Source of the DNA: Rickettsia endosymbiont of Bryobia graminum
Lineage (GTDB): Bacteria > Pseudomonadota > Alphaproteobacteria > Rickettsiales > Rickettsiaceae
Direction of reading: 5' to 3'
NCBI GenBank assembly: GCA_020881085.1
Contig: JAJIYR010000041.1
Coordinates: 1 to 6,626 of the forward strand
Length of the DNA: 6,626 bases
Both the position numbers and the translations under genes were made by a program. Below the pieces are notes generated by a model. It was not told the origin of the DNA and searched no databases. It worked only from the letters and a program-made list of their open reading frames with translations. Below, one piece after another: positions 1 through 6,605 of this stretch (positions are counted from its first letter, which is position 1; every line of letters begins with the position of its first letter).

Positions 1-46
1 ATCAGACATTCAGATATAAAATTTATAGTGTCTGTAAGATCAAATC

Positions 47-152
47 TTGACTTCTACAAGTAAAGAATCTGGTAGAAGATTAGAAGATTCTTCTAGAAGA
101 GCAGAAAAGTATGCAGAAATGAAGAAGAGGCCTCAATCTTCCCCTCCTATTT
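47..152 (+). pseudogene. Unrecognised reading-frame remnant left of the IS element
   Basis: I do not recognise this stretch. From position 47 (TTG) one frame reads a highly charged segment rich in Arg, Lys, Glu and Ser (it contains SGRRLEDSSRRAEKYAEMKK) until it runs into the IS-derived sequence at about 153. Upstream of 47 this frame has several stops. The neighbouring frame is open from position 1 to 60, so the two may be halves of one frameshifted gene; that is inference. The DNA includes a tandem TAGAAGAT (73-88) and overlapping palindromes at 82-94 and 89-100, so part of it could instead be structured non-coding sequence. No start codon or ribosome site supports an intact gene. Confidence 0.2.
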
Positions 153-578
153 ATTATCCAGCTGATGATCCTCATGCAGTTTCTTATATTCCATGCCTTG
201 GTTTGTTACGTATTTTCCCATCATATTCTCATTTCCATGCCTACCCACCGTACTCGTAAAATATCCATCAGTCCAAAATTCTCCACCCCATAATTGTTTC
301 TTTATCTGTGGCCACTGTCTAAATATTTGAGGAGCTGTAACGGTTTTAATTGTTGTTACGCTATAGGTTGGTACAGATTGTACTAAAAAATGGACATGAT
401 CTTCATCAACCCATATTTCTAAAAATTTTATTTGATATCTCTTTTCTATCTCTAAACATACTTCTCGTAATACTTGATCAACTGATACGTCAAACACTGC
501 TTGGCGATATTTTGCTGGAAATACCATGTGATACAGCAGTACCGTAACCTTATGACTTTTGTGTATATATTTGCTCAT
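147..578 (-). CDS. tnpA: IS200/IS605 family Y1 HUH transposase TnpA
   Basis: The protein has 143 residues, close to the usual length for IS200-type TnpA. These enzymes cut and join single-stranded DNA through one catalytic tyrosine. The metal-binding HUH motif is His61-Val-His63 in DEDHVHFLVQ. The likely nucleophile is Tyr123 with Gln127 four residues on, the expected Y-x-x-x-Q spacing. The N-terminal YHMVFPAKYRQAVF and the central KKQLWGGEFWTDGYF are typical of the family. Compared with relatives as I remember them, the segment after YSVT (around residue 75) is about four residues short, an Arg near residue 83 is Pro, and the C-terminus after HQL is replaced by DNK. The element may therefore be inactive. 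A GGAGG lies only one base before the ATG, which is unusually close, and the upstream hairpin could limit translation. Confidence 0.85.
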   Translation of the reverse strand: MSKYIHKSHKVTVLLYHMVFPAKYRQAVFDVSVDQVLREVCLEIEKRYQIKFLEIWVDEDHVHFLVQSVPTYSVTTIKTVTAPQIFRQWPQIKKQLWGGEFWTDGYFTSTVGRHGNENMMGKYVTNQGMEYKKLHEDHQLDNK

Positions 579-620
579 TCCTCCATATTACGCCGCAAGC
601 AGCGGGGTATATACCCAAAA
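153..620 (-). mobile_element. IS200/IS605-type insertion sequence, tnpA only
   Basis: This is a single-transposase element of the IS200 group, with tnpA on the minus strand. The tnpA 3' boundary is placed at about 153 because the 15-mer at 153-167 recurs exactly at 6490-6504, next to another IS-like hairpin, and the flanks diverge beyond it. The other boundary lies upstream of tnpA. It includes the hairpin and palindrome at 593-616, and I set it near 620 only approximately. IS200-type elements lack terminal inverted repeats and make no target duplication, so neither criterion can fix the ends. No tnpB is present. The last lysine codon and stop of tnpA (147-152) lie outside the shared terminus and are probably flanking DNA. 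Confidence 0.6.
593..616 (-). promoter_or_regulatory. IS200 left-end hairpin and palindrome before tnpA
   Basis: Two structures abut just upstream of tnpA: a hairpin with 4-bp stem CCGC/GCGG and loop AAGCA (593-605), and a perfect 12-base palindrome GGGTATATACCC (605-616). IS200/IS605 left ends carry such subterminal hairpins, which the transposase recognises, and in IS200 a leader hairpin also limits tnpA translation. Position and form fit those roles; the function here is inferred. Confidence 0.5.
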
Positions 621-667
621 GAGATTTAATTTTATAATTAAGAACAAAACTATTTTATCTTGGCTAT

Positions 668-907
668 TTAGCTATGATTTTCGTCTGCTCTTTTACCTAT
701 CTGCCCTCTAATAAACGCGCCACCAACAGCTCCTAGATCCGCTTCTACTAACCGCCATATAGCTTTCCCCCCAAAAATTGAGATTCTATTACTGCTAGTG
801 TCACTCCATCAATTAAAGTGCCGCCCCCTTTCCTATTCCTGATCAGCACATGATTGAAATATTGTTGCTACTAAGATAATAGTGATAATTTTATATATTA
901 ATTTAAT
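668..907 (-). pseudogene. Degraded 17 kDa surface antigen-like lipoprotein gene
   Basis: Joining three minus-strand segments recovers a relative of the rickettsial 17 kDa outer-membrane lipoprotein. Segment one (907-833) reads IKLIYKIITIILVATIFQSC then ADQE and a stop. It aligns without gaps to the 20-residue signal peptide of the 17 kDa antigen as I remember it (MKLLSKI...SMLQAC), with the lipidated Cys at position 20. The start codon is ATT where ATG is expected. Segment two (831 to about 775) gives GGGTL...SQF, matching the family's GTGTLLGG...GSQF. Segment three (about 772-668) gives GGK...GAVGGAF..GQIGKRADEN, matching the glycine-zipper GQIG..DE region. A frame break lies near 829-833 and another in the T5/G6 run near 767-777. 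Many glycines are substituted, and the C-terminal half is missing beyond a stop at 668. It follows sdhB by 17 bases and may once have been read from the same transcript. Confidence 0.7.
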
Positions 908-924
908 CCTTATATTAGAAACTT

Positions 925-1710
925 TTATACACCATGACGTTCTATAATCCGCCCTTTTATAGAAGCAATGGCTTTGGCAGGATTTAAACCTTTAGGGCAA
1001 GTTTTAGTACAATTCATAATAGTGTGACAACGATATAGCTTAAAAGGATCTTCTAGAGCATCTAAGCGTTCACCAGTATGTTCATCTCTAGAATCAACAA
1101 TCCATCTATAAGCCTGCAATAAAATTGCAGGTCCTAAATATTTATCACCATTCCACCAGTAACTTGGACAGGAGGTTGAGCAGCATGCACATAAAATACA
1201 TTCGTACAACCCATCAAGCTTTTCTCTATCTTTTAAAGATTGTAGTCTTTCACTATTTGAAGGATCAGGAGTATCAGTTTTAAGCCAAGGTTCTATTGAT
1301 TCATATTGAGCATAAAAGTGAGACATATCTGGTACTAAATCCTTTACAACTTTCATATGTGGCAAAGGGTATATTTTTATATCACCAGAAATATCTTCAA
1401 TAGGTTTAATACAAGCTAGAGTATTAGTCCCGTCTATATTCATTGCACAGCTACCACAAATCCCTTCACGGCAAGAACGTCTAAATGTTAAAGTAGAATC
1501 TACCTCACTTTTTATTTTAATTAAAGCGTCAAGAACCATAGGTCCTGTCTTTTGTAGATCTAATTCATAGGTATCAATTCTTGGATTATCACCTGAATCT
1601 GGGTCATACCTGTAAATTTTAATATTACGAGGTTTTGTTGGTGTACCAGAAGATTGATGTGTTATACCTTTATGGATTTTAGAATGTGGCGGTAGTCTGA
1701 GTTCAGCCAT
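925..1710 (-). CDS. sdhB: Succinate dehydrogenase iron-sulfur subunit
   Basis: SdhB passes electrons from the SdhA flavin to ubiquinone in membrane complex II, linking the TCA cycle to respiration. All cluster ligands are visible in the 261 residues. Cys80, Cys85, Cys88 and Cys100 fit the [2Fe-2S] site ([16 protein letters not shown]). Cys171, Cys174, Cys177 and Cys238 fit the [4Fe-4S] site. Cys181, Cys228 and Cys234 fit the [3Fe-4S] site. Pro182 and Trp185-Trp186 in CPSYWW lie where E. coli SdhB forms the quinone pocket. The N-terminal extension before KIYRYDPD is normal for alphaproteobacterial and mitochondrial forms. The ATG follows the ftsH stop by 9 bases, with AAAGG immediately upstream, so translational coupling is likely. 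No sdhA, sdhC or sdhD lies in the window. The gene is intact, unlike its downstream neighbour. Confidence 0.97.
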   Translation of the reverse strand: MAELRLPPHSKIHKGITHQSSGTPTKPRNIKIYRYDPDSGDNPRIDTYELDLQKTGPMVLDALIKIKSEVDSTLTFRRSCREGICGSCAMNIDGTNTLACIKPIEDISGDIKIYPLPHMKVVKDLVPDMSHFYAQYESIEPWLKTDTPDPSNSERLQSLKDREKLDGLYECILCACCSTSCPSYWWNGDKYLGPAILLQAYRWIVDSRDEHTGERLDALEDPFKLYRCHTIMNCTKTCPKGLNPAKAIASIKGRIIERHGV

Positions 1711-1719
1711 TACCTTTAC

Positions 1720-3633
1720 CTATCCCCCCAATAATGAATCAACTTTGTTATCAATAATATTATTTTCTTTTAGTTTTTTATCTGTTTTTTCAATTATCTT
1801 GTCATGGACTTGAGGAAACAAATTTTCAACTTCGGAATTTAATTCTCGATTACTTAATAAATTTTTTATTTGTTGTCCTGTTAATGTTTCATATTCAATT
1901 AATTTCCCGGCTAATAAATGAAGTTGATCAATATGTTTAGTTAATATATCTTTTGCAAAATTGTAACCTTTTTCAATAATTTTCTTTACTTCTGTATCAA
2001 TTAATTCTGCCGTATGAGTAGAGTTATGATTATTTCCACCTCTTGTATACATGTCTTCATTAGGTGACCCATGATATACTGGTCCAAGCTGCTCGCTTAA
2101 TCCCCATTCAGTAACCATAGCTCTAGCCATTTGGGTAGCCATTTTAATATCTGAAGAAGCTCCAGAAGTAACTTTATTAGAGCCAAAAATAATTTCTTCC
2201 GCTACTCTACCTGCCATAGCAACTGCAATATCAGCTTCCATCTTATCACGAGGCATAGAAAATCTATCGTTTTCAGGTAATCTCATAACCATTCCAAGGG
2301 CTCTGCCTCTAGGAATAATAGTAGCTTTATGAATTGGATCAGAAGCAGGGCAATGTAGTCCAACTAACGCATGACCGCCTTCATGATAAGCGGTTAGCTT
2401 TTTTTGTTCATCAGACATAACCATTGAACGTCTTTCAACACCCATAAGTACTTTATCTTTTGCATCTTCTAGTTCCTGCATGGTTATTTCTTTTTTACCA
2501 TGTCGGGCAGCTATTAGAGCTGCTTCATTAACTAGGTTAGCAAGTTCTGCTCCAGAAAATCCAGGAGTTCCTCTGGCTATAATTCTTGGTATAATATTTT
2601 GAGCACATTTTACTTTTTTTAAATGTACTTGCAAAATTTGCTCTCTTCCATCTATATCAGGATTAGGTACTGTAATTTGACGATCAAATCTTCCAGGCCT
2701 TAGTAATGCAGGATCTAATACGTCAGGTCTATTAGTTGCGGCAATAATAACTACACCTTCATTATCCTCAAACCCATCCATTTCTACGAGCATTTGGTTT
2801 AAAGTTTGTTCTCTTTCATCATTACCACCACCCATGCCGATTCCTCTATGGCGTCCTACTGCGTCAATTTCATCAATGAAAATTATACATGGAGCATTAC
2901 GCTTGCCTTGTTCAAACATATCGCGTACACGACTTGCTCCCACCCCGACAAACATTTCAACAAAATCTGAACCAGATATACTAAAAAATGGGACATTTGC
3001 CTCACCAGCTATTGCTTTTGCTAAAAGAGTTTTACCTGTTCCTGGTGAACCTATAAGTAAACAACCTTTAGGAATTTTTCCTCCAAGTTTCTGAAACTTA
3101 TTTGGATCTCTAAGAAAATCAACTATTTCGTATAGCTCTTCTTTAGCTTCGTTAATTCCTGCAACGTCTTTAAAGGTAACTTTAGGACCTTTGTCTGAGA
3201 TTAGTTTTGCTTTAGATTTTCCAAAACCCATTGCTTTGCTTCCACCTTGCATTTGACGCATAAAAAACACCCAAACACAGATTAATAGTATCATTGGAAA
3301 CCATGAAACAAATATGCTGAATAAAGAATTCATCTTAGTATCAGGTGGCATTACTTCAATATTAACACCATTATTATTGAGCCTATTAACAAGATCAGGA
3401 TACTCAGGAGCATAGGTTGAAAAATTCATACCGTCATTTAATGTTCCATCAATGGTTCTACCTTGAATTTTGACAGAAGTAACCGCCTTGTCATCTACTT
3501 TTGATAAAAAATCGGAGAAAGCGATATTGTTTCTTCCTCCTAAAAAGCTTTCGCTTTGAAAAGTATGAAAAACAATCATCATTAACATGAAAATTGATAC
3601 CCAAATGATAATATTCTTACCTTGATTATTCAT
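1720..3633 (-). CDS. ftsH: ATP-dependent zinc metalloprotease FtsH
   Basis: This is a complete 637-residue FtsH, the hexameric inner-membrane AAA+ protease that extracts and degrades misassembled membrane proteins and some regulators. Two membrane segments (about 7-25 and 103-125) flank a periplasmic domain. The AAA module has Walker A GSPGTGKT at 195-202 (commonly GPPGTGKT), the pore motif MFVG at 227-230, Walker B IIFIDEID at 250-257, and the second region of homology ending LLRPGRFDR with arginine fingers Arg312 and Arg315. The protease domain has the zinc site HEGGH at 417-421, with Asp495 as probable third ligand. The acidic, lysine-rich tail is typical. The start lies 11 bases after the tilS stop, with a weak TAGG upstream, and sdhB follows 9 bases after its stop, so all three genes are probably co-transcribed. 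Nothing suggests loss of function. Confidence 0.98.
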   Translation of the reverse strand: MNNQGKNIIIWVSIFMLMMIVFHTFQSESFLGGRNNIAFSDFLSKVDDKAVTSVKIQGRTIDGTLNDGMNFSTYAPEYPDLVNRLNNNGVNIEVMPPDTKMNSLFSIFVSWFPMILLICVWVFFMRQMQGGSKAMGFGKSKAKLISDKGPKVTFKDVAGINEAKEELYEIVDFLRDPNKFQKLGGKIPKGCLLIGSPGTGKTLLAKAIAGEANVPFFSISGSDFVEMFVGVGASRVRDMFEQGKRNAPCIIFIDEIDAVGRHRGIGMGGGNDEREQTLNQMLVEMDGFEDNEGVVIIAATNRPDVLDPALLRPGRFDRQITVPNPDIDGREQILQVHLKKVKCAQNIIPRIIARGTPGFSGAELANLVNEAALIAARHGKKEITMQELEDAKDKVLMGVERRSMVMSDEQKKLTAYHEGGHALVGLHCPASDPIHKATIIPRGRALGMVMRLPENDRFSMPRDKMEADIAVAMAGRVAEEIIFGSNKVTSGASSDIKMATQMARAMVTEWGLSEQLGPVYHGSPNEDMYTRGGNNHNSTHTAELIDTEVKKIIEKGYNFAKDILTKHIDQLHLLAGKLIEYETLTGQQIKNLLSNRELNSEVENLFPQVHDKIIEKTDKKLKENNIIDNKVDSLLGG

Positions 3634-3644
3634 TATAAACTAAC

Positions 3645-4955
3645 CTAACAGAAATGTGTAAAACGTGATATAAAGTTTGGGGTAAAACGAACAGAAATTT
3701 CTTCCCTTAAACTATTATCATTATAGTATGATAGATGGGGGATGGCTATAACTTTTTCAAGTATTTTAATTGCAGGAAGAGTAAATAAAATTGTAATATG
3801 GTTATTAAAACTTAAGTTTTTTAAGTATGTTAAATCTATATTACCCTTAATAGTAGAGTAATTCTCCACTGTTAAATTACTGATATAGTATTTTTCATTT
3901 TTCGGTAAATTATGGTTATTAATTTTCAAAGTGAATCTGTTATCCCAAGTACAGTAATTATTGGAATATATGACAATATCCTCGGGTTTTTTTCGACCAA
4001 ACTCTCTATAAATTATTAAAGTTTTATTAATTTTTTTTAGTACACAGCCATGTAGTGTTTTGGTAAAATTAGTTTGTTGCTGTAATAAAATAACTATATT
4101 ATTTATTGAATCTGACCTTCCGCTGTAATTCTTTCCGCTAATAATAATTAGTATAAAACTAATCAGCTGATATTTGATTTTATTAGAAAATATTGCAAAT
4201 TTTGATAAATCTATAATTGAAAAACCAAGGTCAAAAATCCTTGCTGATTCGGGGATGCAAGAGATAAACTCTGGTTGTAGATTTTCATTTACCTGATTAT
4301 TAATGGTGTATAATTGATTGATAATAGTGTCTTTTTTATATATTTCTTCTGTAGTTAGTTTTTTTCTTATGACATTTCTTGTATATTTATCGGATAAATT
4401 AGATTTATCTTCAAACCATTTTATATTATTTTCAATTAAATAATCAACTAATAATTGTTTAGAAATGTTAAAGAAAGGTCTGATAATTCTAATATTATTA
4501 TACCAATTAATATTACTATTACTGAGACCAAAAATACTACTTTTTTTTTCTAATCTCATGCAGTAATTTTCAATATAATCGTCAAGATGATGAGCTGTTA
4601 GTAGAGTTAATACATCTAATTTTAAACATAATTTAGTCATTAATTGATAACGAGCCTGTCGAGCTCTTGCTTGTAAATTAGAAAAATTATTTTGATGATC
4701 AAAATCTAAAATATAATGTTTATATCCTAATTTATGACTTATATTTTTAATATATCTATTTTCTATCTTAGATTCCTGGCGCAAATTATGATCAATAGAA
4801 ATCACTATTAAATTAACATTATTATCTTTTGCCCATTTATGAGCAAGCATTAATAGAGCTACAGAATCTGATCCACCAGATACAGCAATAGCAATATTAG
4901 TAATATTTTTGTCAAGAAGGTGATAGAGATTATTTTGGAATTGTTGATAGATCAT
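3645..4955 (-). CDS. tilS: tRNA(Ile)-lysidine synthetase TilS
   Basis: TilS uses ATP and lysine to convert cytidine 34 of the CAU-anticodon tRNA-Ile2 to lysidine, changing its identity from Met to Ile and its decoding to AUA. This matters greatly in an AT-rich genome. The N-PP loop SGGSDS is at residues 26-31, followed by SIDHNLRQES (53-62), the AHHLDDYIEN segment (121-130) and WFEDKSNLSDKYTRNVIRKK (180-199), all typical TilS blocks. At 436 residues it matches rickettsial TilS as I remember it. The C-terminal half is Asn/Ile/Lys-rich and diverged, as expected in AT-rich genomes. It leads the tilS-ftsH-sdhB block and is preceded by the palindromic element at 4972-5105. No clear Shine-Dalgarno sequence precedes this ATG, but no better in-frame start keeps the N-terminus. 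Confidence 0.95.
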   Translation of the reverse strand: MIYQQFQNNLYHLLDKNITNIAIAVSGGSDSVALLMLAHKWAKDNNVNLIVISIDHNLRQESKIENRYIKNISHKLGYKHYILDFDHQNNFSNLQARARQARYQLMTKLCLKLDVLTLLTAHHLDDYIENYCMRLEKKSSIFGLSNSNINWYNNIRIIRPFFNISKQLLVDYLIENNIKWFEDKSNLSDKYTRNVIRKKLTTEEIYKKDTIINQLYTINNQVNENLQPEFISCIPESARIFDLGFSIIDLSKFAIFSNKIKYQLISFILIIISGKNYSGRSDSINNIVILLQQQTNFTKTLHGCVLKKINKTLIIYREFGRKKPEDIVIYSNNYCTWDNRFTLKINNHNLPKNEKYYISNLTVENYSTIKGNIDLTYLKNLSFNNHITILFTLPAIKILEKVIAIPHLSYYNDNSLREEISVRFTPNFISRFTHFC

Positions 4956-4971
4956 TGATTAATCGATTCTA

Positions 4972-5105
4972 ACTCTATGCCTAACTTATAGTCAATTGAT
5001 ATGAGCTTGAAATGTTTTTATCACTCACCTATTCCTATAATAGGCTTTTATTTCTCGCTCCTAGTATCAAATTCATCTGAATTGACTATACGTTAGGTAT
5101 AGGGT
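4972..5105. repeat. Rickettsia palindromic element-like 134-bp inverted repeat
   Basis: The gap between the 130-residue gene and tilS is almost filled by one imperfect palindrome. Arms 4975-5004 and 5073-5102 pair over 30 bases with four mismatches (for example CTATGCCTAAC against CTATACCTAAC, and a shared TATAGTCAATT). Pairing continues weakly inward through TTGA and outward to about 4972/5105. The centre holds a second perfect hairpin, CCTATT/AATAGG (5028-5044). Rickettsia palindromic elements are dispersed selfish repeats of roughly 100-150 bp with this architecture; assignment to a known RPE family cannot be made from memory. In RNA it would form a long hairpin between the two genes, and could attenuate read-through into tilS or mark an mRNA-processing point. 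Confidence 0.65.
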
Positions 5106-5106
5106 G

Positions 5107-5499
5107 TTATTTTTTAACGTTTTTATCTTTATTATCAGGAGAGGTACAATTATCTCCTTCTGAGTCTTTTTTTAAAGCTAAGATTCTTTTTTTATATTTT
5201 TGTTCTTCAGATAAATAGTTTTGAGCTTCTTGAGATATTTTTCTATATAATTCACGTTTTCCCTTATTAATTTCTGCAATTTTAATTCTGTAATTTTTTA
5301 CTTCCTCTCTAATATTCACCGGTATTTTCCCAGCATAGGAATTAAAGTCATTAATGATTTTTTGTAATTCATCATTAGTATTATTTTTATTTACAGTTGT
5401 AGTTTTTGAATTGATATTAGTTTTGCTAGCAAAGCCGGTGGAATTTAGTAATAATAGACCCATTATCATAAGGGTGATATATTTAATGTTCTTTGTCAT
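5107..5499 (-). CDS. Small secreted/periplasmic coiled-coil protein, rickettsial hypothetical
   Basis: The function is unknown. The 130-residue product starts with a clear Sec signal peptide: Lys-rich N-terminus, hydrophobic core at about 8-18, and probable cleavage after Ala24 in TGFASK. A Thr/Asn-rich linker (25-42) leads to a charged helical region, about 43-112, rich in Glu, Lys and Arg, probably a coiled coil. The tail is hydrophilic (DNKDKNVKK) with one cysteine at 118. It resembles a short conserved hypothetical I associate with the tilS-ftsH neighbourhood in Rickettsia, which supports its reality. The start is well set: AGGAG lies 5 bases before the ATG, and a TATAAT box lies further upstream. 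It has no lipobox, so it is probably free in the periplasm. It may be the first gene of the minus-strand transcript, separated from tilS by the palindromic element. Confidence 0.8.
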   Translation of the reverse strand: MTKNIKYITLMIMGLLLLNSTGFASKTNINSKTTTVNKNNTNDELQKIINDFNSYAGKIPVNIREEVKNYRIKIAEINKGKRELYRKISQEAQNYLSEEQKYKKRILALKKDSEGDNCTSPDNKDKNVKK

Positions 5500-5528
5500 T
5501 ATATCTCCTGAAAATATTAATTATTAAT

Positions 5529-5534
5529 ATTATA
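5529..5534 (-). promoter_or_regulatory. Candidate -10 box for the minus-strand gene block
   Basis: Read on the minus strand, this is a perfect TATAAT, 29 bases before the ATG at 5499 and preceded by TAC. A convincing -35 at 16-18 bases is missing; TTGCCA is present but only 13 bases upstream. A short inverted repeat TTTGC/GCAAA (5538-5554) covers the -35 zone and could bind a regulator. AT-rich DNA gives many chance matches, so this is a candidate only. Confidence 0.35.
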
Positions 5535-5556
5535 GTATTTGCAAAATTGGCAAACC

Positions 5557-5583
5557 ACTATTATTTTTAGCAAAAATAATAGT
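5557..5583. repeat. Perfect 12-bp inverted repeat between divergent genes
   Basis: ACTATTATTTTT and AAAAATAATAGT pair perfectly across a 3-base spacer (AGC). The repeat lies between the start of the minus-strand 130-residue gene and the former start of prmA at 5590. It could be an operator-like site, a transcribed hairpin or a small palindromic remnant. There is no U-tract beyond the stem in either direction that would make it a classical terminator. Confidence 0.5.
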
Positions 5584-5589
5584 ATAATC

Positions 5590-6498
5590 ATGATCACACC
5601 ATTTAGTCAATCAAAAGTTACATATAAAATTCTTTTTTTATACCAAATATAGTAATATTGACCTTTTTGAGGAATTACCTATTGAAGATATTTTAAGTAT
5701 ATCTATTTATGAAATTGAGTCAAAAACAATTGATGCCGCGCCAGATGATGTATGGTGTTTCGAAATTTATTTAAGTATAGAACCTGAATTTTCTTTGATC
5801 AAAAAGCAAATTTTGGATTTTGCAAGCAGTCATAATATAGATATACTTAATGATATAATTATAGAGAAAGTAGAAGACAGAGATTGGGTTAGTTTTTATC
5901 AAAGTCAATTAAAACCTTTTGAAATAGGAGGGTTTTTTGTTAGTTCAAATATTCATAAAAATTTATGTCCAAAAGATAAAATAGGAATATTTGTTGAAGC
6001 CTCGAGGGCATTTGGTACAGGTAGTCATGAGACAACTGCTGGGTGTATTGAAGCGTTGGAATTTTTGTCCAATTGTCAGTTTGATAAAATAGTAGATATA
6101 GGTACAGGCAGTGGAATATTGGCCTTTGTAGCTGAAAAATTGTGGTTCAAGGCAAAAATTGTTGGGTGTGATGTTGATGTTGTGGCAGTAGAAATTGCTA
6201 AAGATAATATGAGTTCAAATAATTCTAAAGTAAGTTTTTACCAGAATTAATATAGGGAAGATATTATTAGAAAATAATAAAAACGCTAAATTTGACTTAA
6301 TTATTAGCAATATTTTAGCTAGTCCACTTGTAGAATTATCAGGTCAAATACAAGGTATGTCTAATAAGGGGGGGGTATGTTATATTATCAGGGTTTCTTG
6401 ATTATCAGCAGGAATTTTTAATTTCTACGTATAATAAACTTGGTTTTGAGTTAAAGCATATTCTTAATAAGAATTCTTGGGTAATATTGATTATCCAG
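5590..6498 (+). pseudogene. prmA: Frameshifted prmA (ribosomal protein L11 methyltransferase)
   Basis: PrmA trimethylates ribosomal protein L11 using S-adenosylmethionine. The gene can be followed only by changing frame three times. From ATG 5590 one frame reads MITPFSQSKVTYKILF. A frame change at the T7 run (5633-5639) leads to YTKYSNIDLFEELPIED and on through EASRAFGTGSHETTAGC and the SAM-binding VDIGTGSGILAFVAEKL, to a stop at 6248. A second change near 6235-6250 recovers INIGKILLENN...DLIISNILASPLVEL, carrying the family's NILAxPL motif. A third change in the G8 run (6368-6375) recovers YVILSGFLDYQQEFL...NKNSWVILII. After that the frame enters IS-like sequence and stops at 6553. Removing one T from the first run and one G from the last restores frame there. 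The motifs survive, so decay looks recent. No good Shine-Dalgarno sequence precedes the ATG. Homopolymer sequencing error or slippage-mediated expression are alternatives. Confidence 0.85.
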
Positions 6499-6548
6499 CT
6501 GATGGTTCAAACCTCCACCTTCAGGTGGAGAAACTTTAGTTTGAAGAA
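6490..6548 (-). mobile_element. IS200/IS605-like right-end remnant with hairpin
   Basis: The 15-mer at 6490-6504 (ATTATCCAGCTGATG) is identical to 153-167 at the tnpA-side end of the left element. Next comes a strong hairpin: 8-bp stem CTCCACCT/AGGTGGAG (6513-6520, 6523-6530), enclosed by TTCAAAC/GTTTGAA (6506-6512, 6539-6545). Such subterminal hairpins mark IS200/IS605 right ends. It sits exactly where PrmA similarity stops, so an insertion into or beside the prmA 3' end is likely. The matching tnpA is not visible before another palindrome begins at 6549. Confidence 0.45.
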
Positions 6549-6605
6549 GTCATAGTCGTCCTATAAAATAAGTAAATAGGACTTATTTTATAGGATGACT
6601 ATGAC
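6549..6605. repeat. 57-base near-perfect palindrome (25-bp arms)
   Basis: Arms 6549-6573 and 6581-6605 are inverted copies matching at 24 of 25 positions, with a 7-base spacer AAATAGG. The right arm contains the possible start codons of the frame that follows. It may be the end of another insertion sequence, two abutted IS ends, or a small palindromic repeat. There is no run of T after the stem to suggest an intrinsic terminator. Confidence 0.7.

Noticed and set aside
153..259. Continuation of the left-edge plus-strand frame into the IS element
   Set aside because: From about 153 onward this frame is antisense tnpA sequence, so the continuation to 259 is accidental read-through.
350..547. 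Plus-strand open frame across the IS region
   Set aside because: It is entirely antisense to tnpA, which has clear family motifs on the other strand; no independent start signal or recognisable domain.
2834..3094. Plus-strand open frame of 86 codons
   Set aside because: It is the complement of the conserved AAA domain of ftsH, and the frame is open only because of the codon constraints of that gene.
4975..5102. Transcription terminator between the 130-residue gene and tilS
   Set aside because: The hairpin is far longer than an intrinsic terminator, has an internal hairpin and lacks a following U-tract; a palindromic repeat element fits better.
5795..6250. A free-standing 151-residue methyltransferase gene starting at TTG 5795
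   Set aside because: The same frame continues upstream with clear PrmA sequence to about 5640, and the C-terminal motifs lie in other frames downstream, so this is the middle of a broken prmA.
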